This document shows, piece by piece, positions 51,909-64,000 of a DNA stretch of 64,000 bases (the stretch's first letter is position 1; each line of letters opens with the position of its first letter). Both the position numbers and the translations under genes were made by a program. Source of the stretch: Leptospira noguchii serovar Panama str. CZ214 (GTDB lineage Bacteria; Spirochaetota; Leptospiria; Leptospirales; Leptospiraceae); contig NZ_AKWY02000022.1 in NCBI RefSeq assembly GCF_000306255.2, positions 1-64,000 of the forward strand, written 5' to 3'. The notes beneath the pieces were generated by a model. The model worked only from the letters and a program-made list of their open reading frames with translations, searched no databases and had not been told where the DNA came from.

Positions 51909-52594
51909 AGTCTTGCTCCGTTTGTATTCAAATCAGGAATTGTAATGCTACCGTTTTGAATTTCTGCTTGAAAAAACTTAGGGCTGGCGTCTTTATAACT
52001 TTTTGAATCAAAATCATAGTCTTCAAAATCAAGGTCGTATAACATCCAACCTAAATCTTGTTGTTCTATTTTGATTGGTTTTTCGGTTTGGTCGTTTAAC
52101 GAGAAGTAGGCGGCAAATTCTCGGTTACCAAAATAAGGCTGATGATGACATTGTCCTTTTTCTGCTCTTCGTTTGAACATCTCTTCAAATTTTGTGATAC
52201 TGTCTCCGTCTCCTGCTCTTTTTGTAAGTTTAAAACTAGCGTGTAAGATATAAGATACGTCTTTAAGAAACAGTCCTGCTCTTTGTTGTCTTTCTTCTTC
52301 GATATAAAGAGCTAAATTACCGATTCCGGCTTCCATTGTTTGGGTGATATTTTGAGGAGCAATTTTAGAACCTAATTCGTTTCTGCGAACGGATTCCCAG
52401 AGGATCGGATTTAGAATATCAATTTTATGGATGATCCAAAGAATTGCAGGTTTCCAAAGGATTGCGTCGAAAATGGCTCTGGCTGCAGAAGGGGTGATTA
52501 CGTCGTAGGAGACTCTTTCAGCTTTCATTTCGGGTCTAGTAAAACACGCGTTCTCCCCCCATACCTTTAATTGAAATATTTTTGATTCCTTCAT
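51905..52594 (-). CDS. cas5c: Cas5c, crRNA-processing Cascade subunit
   Basis: A 229-residue RAMP protein that in type I-C replaces Cas6 and cuts the precursor crRNA. FQLKVWGENACFTRPEMKAE and RVSYDVITPSAARAIFDAIL are diagnostic, and KRRAEKGQCHHQPYFGNREF holds the Lys/His segment near the known active site. It ends overlapping cas8c and starts 13 bases after cas3. Confidence 0.95.
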   Translation of the reverse strand: MKESKIFQLKVWGENACFTRPEMKAERVSYDVITPSAARAIFDAILWKPAILWIIHKIDILNPILWESVRRNELGSKIAPQNITQTMEAGIGNLALYIEEERQQRAGLFLKDVSYILHASFKLTKRAGDGDSITKFEEMFKRRAEKGQCHHQPYFGNREFAAYFSLNDQTEKPIKIEQQDLGWMLYDLDFEDYDFDSKSYKDASPKFFQAEIQNGSITIPDLNTNGARL

Positions 52595-52607
52595 ATTTTT
52601 GTTTCCA

Positions 52608-54845
52608 TTAAATGATTAAATCTTGTTCATTCGGAGATTCTAATATTCCTAAATCATTATAATAATAAGAATCAAAATTTAAGATTCCTATAATCCCTTC
52701 GATTTCGGAAATGATTCCCTCGGATAGAAGTTTGTTGTATAAATTTGTTTTGAGATTTACGGTATAACGTTGTGACTTTCGGATCAGTTTATAGTCTAAA
52801 AATTTATTTTTTATTGCTGAGTTTTGTAATTGAATGATTATATCTTTACCTTCTTTATAAGGTACGATGACTGCTCTGGAATCTTCGTCGACTAATTTGA
52901 ATTTTTCATTGATCGTTTCGAATTGAAGATTTATTTTTAATTCTTCTATTTTCTCTTTATCTAATCCTTTATTTTGTTTTAACCAAAATAAAGTGTTAAA
53001 GTATTGTTTTAAGGCATCTGGATGAATTAACTCTTCAAAGTTTTTTATACAATCTTCACTTGCTTGTTTGGTTTGTAAAAGATGTCCAGAAGGAGGATCT
53101 TGTTCTGGATAAAATAAAAATACTTCTCCTAGTTTTTCTTGTCCGTTTTTATCTAGTAATTTACCTTCGCGGTTACATCTTCCGGCCGCTTGGGCGATAC
53201 TATCAAGTCCGGCAACGGCTCTAAAAACAATAGGAAAATCAATATCAACTCCCGCTTCAATCAATTGTGTGCTGATTAAATAAACCGATTCTCCATTGTA
53301 TAGATGACTTTTTACTTTTTTAAGAATGTCTCTGCGATGTTCTGCACAAAGATTTGTAGTTAGATAATATTTATTTCCGGTCAGTTGATTGAAAATACCA
53401 CTGGCGTCGCTTTTACGATTTACAATTGTTAAAACCTGATCGTAATTTAAAATTCTTGTTGCAACTTCTATAAAACTTAGTTTTTTCTCTTCCGGTTTGT
53501 GAATTATTACTCGTTTCAGTTTTTGAAAAAGTTTTTCCGGTTCCGGAGCCAATTCTATTGTTGTGTCAATCCCGTCAAAATTGAGATCGGTAGATTTTAT
53601 AGAAGATAACGTAGGTTGGGTGGCAGTGCATAATATTATTGTTACATTATAATATTCTACTAGTTCTTTTAGAGTTTTTACGATCGGTTGTAAAAATTGG
53701 GGAGGAATCATTTGTGCCTCATCCAAAATAATTACGCTATTTATAATATTATGAAGTTTTCTGACTTTTGTGGTTTTAGAGGAAAATAAACTTTCAAATA
53801 ATTGAACATTTGTGGTTACGATTAAAGGATGATCCCAGTTTTCAGTCAAAAGTCTATTTATAGAATTTTCTTTTTCCTTAGAAATGTCTATACCCGAATG
53901 ATGTTCTAAAACGGAATCTTCTCCCAATATTTTTTTGAATATATCGGCGGTCTGTTCTATGATACTTAAATAAGGAACGCCATAGATCACTCGATCCATT
54001 TTGTTTGCAATACAATGTTTTAAAGCAAATGATAAAGAAGTTAACGTTTTACCTCCTCCGGTAGGAACGGTTAAAGTATAAAACCCGGGTTTTATACTTG
54101 TTTTTGATTGAACTTCTTCTAAGATTCTTTTTCTGGTTGAATTTACTTTTGTAGCATTTGCTTGTTTTTGTATTTCGTTTAGATGTTTGTCTAATTTGAT
54201 ATTTAAATCTTGTAGGTTTATAGTTTTTGAATATCTTTCTTTGAATTTGGATAGATCCATAAACCTTTCAGTGTCTAATCTGTCCGCGTCGATTAAGGCG
54301 GAAAATAACATTCGAATCAATAGGGAAGTATCTTTAAAACTTCTACCGAGTTGTTTTAATTCGATTCCGTCTAATATCTGTTGAGGAATATGTGAAATCG
54401 TTTCGGATAATGCCAAAATTTCTCTTTCGTCATTTAACTGAATATCTACGTCGATCCCGAAATTTTTTAAACCGGAATGATGACAAAGTATTGGTAGACA
54501 TATTAATTTTTTAATAATATCGCTTTTTTTGAATTTGTTGAAACAATGAATGGCTCCACTGACTGAGTGTTTTACGGACTTTGCCGTTTTTCCTTCTAGA
54601 TGGGCTTCTTCTCCAATATGTCCCGAACGAATTCGAATTCTTTCTTGGAACTCTAATTTAAATTTTCCTAAATCATGCCAAAGACCATTTTGATAACCTA
54701 CAGTTCCCGTTTCGAATTTTTCACAGAATTTTTTTGTAAATTCCGCTACCGAATAGAGGTGGTCGTCTATGAGATGTTCAACGAAACTACCGTCATCTTT
54801 ACGAAGAACGTGTGCTAGAAAAATGGATTGTTTCTCTTTTATCAT
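52608..54845 (-). CDS. cas3: CRISPR-associated nuclease-helicase Cas3
   Basis: A 745-residue protein that unwinds and degrades target DNA. The HD nuclease domain has H57-D58 in GLWHDLGK and the later HHSG (122-125). The helicase has Walker A PTGGGKT (261-267), LDEAQM (374-379, DEAQ in place of DEAH), STQLIEAGVDID and QAAGRCNR. All core motifs are present, so the interference arm looks functional. It is the first cas gene of the unit. TATAAT on the minus strand at 55001-54996 is a possible -10, about 150 bases upstream. Confidence 0.95.
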   Translation of the reverse strand: MIKEKQSIFLAHVLRKDDGSFVEHLIDDHLYSVAEFTKKFCEKFETGTVGYQNGLWHDLGKFKLEFQERIRIRSGHIGEEAHLEGKTAKSVKHSVSGAIHCFNKFKKSDIIKKLICLPILCHHSGLKNFGIDVDIQLNDEREILALSETISHIPQQILDGIELKQLGRSFKDTSLLIRMLFSALIDADRLDTERFMDLSKFKERYSKTINLQDLNIKLDKHLNEIQKQANATKVNSTRKRILEEVQSKTSIKPGFYTLTVPTGGGKTLTSLSFALKHCIANKMDRVIYGVPYLSIIEQTADIFKKILGEDSVLEHHSGIDISKEKENSINRLLTENWDHPLIVTTNVQLFESLFSSKTTKVRKLHNIINSVIILDEAQMIPPQFLQPIVKTLKELVEYYNVTIILCTATQPTLSSIKSTDLNFDGIDTTIELAPEPEKLFQKLKRVIIHKPEEKKLSFIEVATRILNYDQVLTIVNRKSDASGIFNQLTGNKYYLTTNLCAEHRRDILKKVKSHLYNGESVYLISTQLIEAGVDIDFPIVFRAVAGLDSIAQAAGRCNREGKLLDKNGQEKLGEVFLFYPEQDPPSGHLLQTKQASEDCIKNFEELIHPDALKQYFNTLFWLKQNKGLDKEKIEELKINLQFETINEKFKLVDEDSRAVIVPYKEGKDIIIQLQNSAIKNKFLDYKLIRKSQRYTVNLKTNLYNKLLSEGIISEIEGIIGILNFDSYYYNDLGILESPNEQDLII

Positions 54846-56235
54846 TTCGAGTTTTGGAAAGTTATTAAAAATGTTATATAGAATTTCGGAAAAAAATTCA
54901 AATTTACTTAAATAAAATGATTTTTTAAAATAAAAATTTTAAAAAGTAAAAGAAGGTTTATATTTTTAGGAATTTTGTATATTCGGAAAATATAAATTAT
55001 AGAATAAGTAAACTCTTTTTAGATTTGAAATCGCCTCTGAAATAAATTTTTAACTTTCGTAATGCCTACAAACGATAGTTTTACGCGCAAATTTGATTCT
55101 TTTGGGATTTTTTGATAAGGTAGAAATAAAATCGGGTTATTATTCTTGGGTTAAAGCGGGAATTTGTTTGGAAAAACAAATAGTTTATCTCTTTATTAAA
55201 AATAAATAATATTGAAATATAAAAAAATACTCCACGATTTATTTATGGGTGTTTAAATTTTATCAAATTATCAATTGATTGATTTTTGTTTCACTAATTT
55301 TACAAAACCCAAGGATAATCGTTCTAAAATCAAATTTTAGTTTGAAATCTTCGTTTCGCAAATTTTACACTCCAAAACTCATTTTATAAAAGTTGTTGAT
55401 TCATTTTTTTAAAATTTCCGAAACTTGAGCTAATAGGTCAATATTCTGATCGTTTGTTTAAAATTTAGAATCTCCTTTCAAAATAGGTCGTAAGATTCGA
55501 ATCTGTGAGAGTTCGCGAAAATACAATTGAGTTATTGAAAAATGAATTTTCTGTTTTATAGAAACCAATCGATTCAGGCGATTTTGTTGATAAGAACATG
55601 GAATTTTTCAACAACTCTAATGTTCATTTTTATAATCAATATTAGAAATTGATTGAAAATTTTTTCTAAAACTTCAAAGGACAGAACGAATCATTTATTA
55701 GAAATTTCTAATAAAATGCTGTAGTTCCCACAGAAATCGTCACCACATCTGGGTATTTGTAAATCTTCCATGATCAAATTTTGATCATTTTAGGCTTGAG
55801 GCAGACTTTTAGAGAATTTTAAACAGGAAATCGAATTGGATTTTGATGATTTTACTCTTTTCTGAAAGAAGAAGTTAAATTATACGTGTGCTGGTGTTGA
55901 ATTGTTCCTGAAAACGGGGGCAAATGCAAATAAAATGCTACCCAGAATTAAAATATAAAAAGTAAAATCACCGCAAAATATCCAAAAACCCGGTAAAAAA
56001 TGAAACCAGAAAAAAACTCAAAACAATAGATTTGCTTTATAAAACCTGATTTTTTCGTAAAAATAAAATGTGGGAACTATTACATACAAATTCTAATTAC
56101 AAAAAATGAATATTTAAAAGTCCGTAATGCGACAAAATCTGTGGGAACTACCACTTAATTGAACAGTAAGAATGCGATTTAAAAATCTATAAACTTCACA
56201 ATGCGACTGAATCCAAGGAAACTATATAAATAATC
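54846..56235. other. Region between cas3 and the CRISPR array
   Basis: About 1.4 kb without a gene. It holds a family C element (55527-55620), a family B fragment (about 55645-55740) and GTGGGAACTA units at 56072 and 56142. It must contain the cas promoter and the end of the array transcript. Confidence 0.55.
55527..55620. repeat. Family C inverted-repeat element
   Basis: TTGAGTTATTGAAAAATGAA and ATTTTTCAACAACTCTAA are the inverted ends. The interior CTGTTTTATAGAAACCAATC, then GATTCAGGCGATTTTGTTGA, matches the family. Confidence 0.6.
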
Positions 56236-57198
56236 GTTTCAATCTACTTTTTCTCTGAAAGGAGAGGCTAAACCAGGCTGAGCATCTGAAAAATTATAGC
56301 CTTCGTTTCAATCCACTCTTCTCTAAAAGAAGAGATTAAACGAATTGATAATTCTTTTTTGTCAGCGCTCATTTAAGTTTCAATCCACTCTTCTCTAAAA
56401 GAAGAGATTAAACCTACGAACCGAAGGCGGTATATAACAAAACTACCGGTTTCAATCCACTCTTCTCTAAAAGAAGAGATTAAACTTCTTAAGCCGCAAC
56501 CAAAACAAGGAGGCGATATGTTTCAATCCACTCTTCTCTAAAAGAAGAGATTAAACTTGGTTAATTAATTTCCAAAACTACTATTTAAAAGTTTCAATCC
56601 ACTCTTCTCTAAAAGAAGAGATTAAACAGACCGAAATAAGTTTTTATCAGGCAAACTTGAGTTTCAATCCACTCTTCTCTAAAAGAAGAGATTAAACTTG
56701 GTCGGATTCCTAAGAACTGGATTGTCATAAAGTTTCAATCCACTCTTCTCTAAAAGAAGAGATTAAACATACCGTACCCGTTGTTAGGGTTGGATGTTTT
56801 GCACGTTTCAATCCACTCTTCTCTAAAAGAAGAGATTAAACTTGCCGTCTCGTCCTAATCTTTTTTTCAACTGAGGTTTCAATCCACTCTTCTCTAAAAG
56901 AAGAGATTAAACAAGATGACCTTGCGGGACATCGCCTTTCTTTATTCTGTTTCAATCCACTCTTCTCTAAAAGAAGAGATTAAACCTGTAGTTGTAAAAA
57001 TCATTAATGCCGTCTTTCGGTTTCAATCCACTCTTCTCTAAAAGAAGAGATTAAACTATATACTAAACTATCGACAACGTCAACGAAATGGTTTCAATCC
57101 ACTCTTCTCTAAAAGAAGAGATTAAACAACAAAAGAGAGGCATCGAAGTGAACAAGAAAACGTTTCAATCCACTCTTCTCTAAAAGAAGAGATTAAAC
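56236..57198 (-). CRISPR. Type I-C CRISPR array: 14 repeats, 13 spacers
   Basis: The repeat is 37 bases (plus strand GTTTCAATCCACTC...GAAGAGATTAAAC, with TCTTCTC/GAGAAGA pairing as a hairpin). Repeats start at 56236, 56305, 56377, 56449, 56520, 56591, 56661, 56732, 56805, 56876, 56949, 57020, 57091 and 57162. The first is degenerate (38 bases); the others look identical. Spacers are 31-36 bases, mostly 34. The functional repeat ends in ATTGAAAC on the minus strand, and the decayed repeat marks the leader-distal end at 56236. So the array is read leftward, in the same direction as cas, with its leader at 57199 and beyond. All 13 spacers differ. Confidence 0.97.
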
Positions 57199-57420
57199 AG
57201 CGGCTTGATAGGATCCAAAATTATGAATTACAAAAGCTTTATAAGACTTTATAGACATAATAATTGCGAACCTATTTCTGCTATGCTGAACAAACGTTAA
57301 GCGAAACAGTTCAATCGCCAAACAAAGAAACAATACAAGAGTGCGAAAGGTTCGTGATTTGTCGGGAGAAACAGGTTCGCGGAAAACGTTTTATTGTAAT
57401 AATCGTCTTTCCGGGGTCAA
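57199..57420 (-). promoter_or_regulatory. Leader of the main CRISPR array
   Basis: A+T-rich sequence directly abutting the leader-proximal repeat. Its core (ATAATAATTGCGAACC, TCAATCGCCAAAC, GAGAAACAGGTTCGC) is shared with the sequence after cas2 at 46270-46421. It should contain the array promoter and the integration signals; the exact promoter is not resolved. Confidence 0.6.
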
Positions 57421-57537
57421 TAATAGATTAAAAAAGTAGAAAATTATAAATTTATAACTATCTAAAGAGACGTAATTAAGGAAACGTTTGTGTTCTGGAT
57501 TTTGCTAATTTTGAAATTAGGTTTATTTTAAAAATAT

Positions 57538-57638
57538 TAGATTTATTGAAAATTAATTTTCCATCGGTTTTTGCTCTATGGAAATGGTTGATTGAAAAAG
57601 TTTTTTGATTTAGATTATAAAATTTTCAACAACTCTAT
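57538..57638. repeat. Family C inverted-repeat element
   Basis: TAGATTTATTGAAAATTAAT and AATTTTCAACAACTCTA form the ends. The interior has TTTTTGCTCTATGGAAATGG. Confidence 0.55.
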
Positions 57639-57647
57639 TATTCTTTA

Positions 57648-57818
57648 AGAACTTGTTCCGAAACAGTCCAATGTGGGAACTACTACGAAAATTGAACGAG
57701 ATTAGAACCGCTTGAAAGTTTGCAAATTGTGATTTAATTTGTCCGGAACTACTGCATTTTATTAATAATTTCTAAAAAATTATCGCATAAAATTTTTTTA
57801 GGTTTTGGAACAAGTTCT
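57648..57818 (+). repeat. Repeat family B, best-preserved copy
   Basis: Perfect 12-base inverted ends AGAACTTGTTCC and GGAACAAGTTCT. The inside has GTGGGAACTACTACGAAAAT, GATTTAATTTGTCCGGAACT and ACTGCATTTTATTAATAATT. 171 bp, non-coding. Confidence 0.65.
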
Positions 57819-58164
57819 AAATTAAAAACAAATATTTTAAAATCTTTACACAAAAAATCAAAACAAAACCAATTTTATAAAGATGTTTAAAGAATAATTT
57901 TTGATCGTATAATTGGTTTTTTAAAAGAAAAAAAGTTATAATCATTTATAAAACTTTTTGAATGTACTTTTTTAAAACGTTAAACCGGTTTAAAGGAGAA
58001 AAAAGAAATCAGTGTATTAAAAATTTATTGGCTATTTGAATTTTTATAAAGCGATTTATACAAAACAAAGTTTAAAAATACTTAAACAAAAAAGGACCAA
58101 ACTATGGGAACCGCCACGATGTAGTAAATTTGTAAAGTGGCGTTTTGGATTTTAGAACAGAACT

Positions 58165-59382
<1,218 letters not shown>

Positions 59383-59548
59383 AACCTTATGGCAGTCATG
59401 ATTTTCATAACAGGCGGAGGATCAAGAGAATTCGATTTTTGATTTATCATATTTTAGAAAGAAGGTTTCGTTTTCAGGAAAGGTATTAAAACTGACGAAA
59501 GTTTTATCAACTTCAAGCGAGTTTTGATTTTACCTTTAAGAAAAAAGT

Positions 59549-62936
<3,388 letters not shown>

Positions 62937-63647
62937 ATGTTGAAAAAAATATTTCTAACATTGCTCATAGGATCCGTTGCATGCGCTCTTTACTCGTGTG
63001 GAGATAAAAAAGAAGAAGATAATTCAGAACTACTTCTTTTCCTTCTCAATTCATTAGGTTCTTCTAATAATACTTCTACTCCCGTCGTTACTTCTTGTAA
63101 GAATGCTTCTTTTTGTAGAACCTTTGTTGCTACCAATAACGGAGCGGGTTATAACGGAAATTTAGGGGGAATTTCAGGCGCGGACGCAAAATGTGCCGCT
63201 GCAAAATCTTCTAGTTTAACCGGAACTTATAAGGCTTTATTGGCAGCAAATGGTACAAGAGAAGCAGTTTTTGTTGGAGATGGATCTCCTCGTTTAGTAG
63301 ATTGGGTTCTTTATCCAAACAAACAATACCGGAGAAGTGATGGAACGACAATCACGTTTACTACAAATGCAAATTCAGTCGTAGATGCAAATTTACAGAA
63401 CTCAGTGGACGGAGGTGTGGAAAAGTTATATTGGATTGGCGTTGGAAGTCAGCCAGCAACTTTTGATTGGGAAGTAACCATGAATTGTAACGATTGGAGT
63501 TCTAATAATGCTGCCGTTTTTGCGATCGATGGTACAACCTCATCCAATGAGGTATTTGCGGGGGATGGAGCTACCCCAGGAGGCGCTTTCGGCGTTCACA
63601 ATACTGGTTGTAATACCAATCTAAATCTTCTCTGTGTAGAACAGTAA
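62937..63647 (+). CDS. DUF1554 lipoprotein
   Basis: A 236-residue predicted surface lipoprotein. The signal ends in LYSC (Cys21), followed by acidic residues. A low-complexity linker (SSNNTSTPVV) leads to a DUF1554 domain (about 55-236). It has the family pattern: CRTFVATNNGAGYNGNLGGI, ADAKCAAAKSS, LYWIGVGSQPATFDW, and terminal Cys residues (NCNDWSS, GCNTNLNLLC) likely in disulfides. The family is expanded in Leptospira, and its function is not established. AAGGAAATAAA precedes the ATG, and a hairpin follows the stop. Confidence 0.88.
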   Translation: MLKKIFLTLLIGSVACALYSCGDKKEEDNSELLLFLLNSLGSSNNTSTPVVTSCKNASFCRTFVATNNGAGYNGNLGGISGADAKCAAAKSSSLTGTYKALLAANGTREAVFVGDGSPRLVDWVLYPNKQYRRSDGTTITFTTNANSVVDANLQNSVDGGVEKLYWIGVGSQPATFDWEVTMNCNDWSSNNAAVFAIDGTTSSNEVFAGDGATPGGAFGVHNTGCNTNLNLLCVEQ

Positions 63648-63657
63648 GTTTTTCAAA

Positions 63658-63683
63658 AACATCGTCCTTTAAAGGGCGATGTT
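63658..63683 (+). terminator. Hairpin after the DUF1554 gene
   Basis: AACATCGTCC (63658-63667) pairs with GGGCGATGTT (63674-63683), one G-T pair included, around TTTAAA. It lies 11 bases past the stop. No T-run follows at once, so terminator function is likely but not certain. Confidence 0.5.
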
Positions 63684-63948
63684 GGATTTCTAAACTTTTG
63701 TTTTCTATGTACGTTTGAAATAGGAAAACTATTTTATACTATCAGACTGAATTGAAATTTACGGCTTCTATCGGTTCATAAAAAAACTGTCTTATAAAGA
63801 CTAATTTTTGATAGAAAAATAAATTCAAAAATGATTATATTCTTTCATGTTTTTAAAATCGAATACCGAGAGTTTTCATTGCAAAATGCTTCTTTGATGG
63901 GAAAGTTCTACATTATTATGTATAGTCGGATAAACGAATGGAGTATTG
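63684..63948. other. Intergenic region, no gene seen
   Basis: A+T-rich with no recognised repeat family. It precedes a possible gene start at the window edge. Confidence 0.4.
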
Positions 63949-64000
63949 ATGAATTATAAGATATTGATATTTTATTTTATTTATAAAAATCGATGTTTGA
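63949..64000 (+). CDS. Possible gene start cut by the right edge
   Basis: ATG at 63949 has GGAG seven bases upstream, and the frame is open for 17 codons to the edge: MNYKILIFYFIYKNRCL. The hydrophobic start would suit a signal peptide or a membrane helix. Too short to name. Confidence 0.25.
   Translation, partial: MNYKILIFYFIYKNRCL

Larger units (their letters stand above)
57421..58164. other. Intergenic region with family B and C elements
   Basis: It contains a family C element (57538-57638) and, ten bases on, a family B element (57648-57818), then A+T-rich sequence to the lysC end. No gene. Confidence 0.55.

Noticed and set aside
58085..58140. CGCCAC/GTGGCG inverted pair after lysC as a terminator
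   Set aside because: The loop is long and no T-run follows on the lysC strand.
59383..59548. Possible lysine riboswitch before lysC
   Set aside because: The 166-base gap shows no conserved lysine-riboswitch helices or core sequence.

Overview
The window reads as chromosome of a pathogenic Leptospira (a spirochaete). Base composition is low in G+C. It has typical spirochaetal content: short-lipobox lipoproteins, a DUF1554 lipoprotein, a spiro-SPASM radical SAM protein, many methyl-accepting and STAS/ATPase signalling parts. Long intergenic stretches are packed with dispersed repeats built around GTGGGAACT and AACGTGAGTTCGG. Species identity is inferred from these features, not measured.

Layout. 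1-160 is the cut-off start of an IS630-type transposase. 1120-2670 is a processive glycosyltransferase. 4046-10157 is a compact plus-strand operon: Cys-rich small protein, RnfC-like and RnfD-like proteins, PTS-type EIIA, two DppB/DppC-type permeases and a PEGA-domain protein. 11327-17004 holds a possibly acquired Cys-rich protein, folC-aroE, a small membrane protein, a membrane-protein gene cut by a repeat, and a flagellin-like lipoprotein. 17933-25790 holds a glycosyltransferase and an ATPase on the minus strand, divergent from amidohydrolase-like, S1-domain protein, trmL, ATPase, uvrB and rhomboid. 26752-34023 has a STAS protein, a secreted protein, a DnaJ-like protein, manA, HNH, DUF1292, an orphan MotA-like protein, a metallo-hydrolase and a lipoprotein di-haem peroxidase behind a PerR-like box. 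34297-44647 (all minus) has a lipoprotein frame broken by a stop, HEPN/MNT, a divergent citrate synthase, an SpsF-PseG fusion with spiro-SPASM and a SurA-like chaperone, and a chemoreceptor.

The main system is a type I-C CRISPR-Cas locus at 46017-57420, transcribed on the minus strand. The gene order is cas3-cas5c-cas8c-cas7c, then an 860-base repeat-filled gap, then cas4-cas1-cas2. A 14-repeat array with its leader lies upstream of cas3. A second, decayed array (two degenerate repeats around one spacer) with a homologous leader lies just after cas2, and a small inverted-repeat element has landed between that leader and its repeats. cas1 is full length only if it starts at ATT inside the cas4 stop. 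Cas4 has Arg in place of one of its four cluster cysteines. Interference genes look intact; adaptation looks altered.

58165-63647 carries lysC, a sodium/solute symporter and a DUF1554 lipoprotein. A possible gene start sits at the right edge.

At least three families of short non-coding inverted-repeat elements (called A, B and C below) fill the gaps. One copy truncates a gene (15471) and one splits the second CRISPR array.
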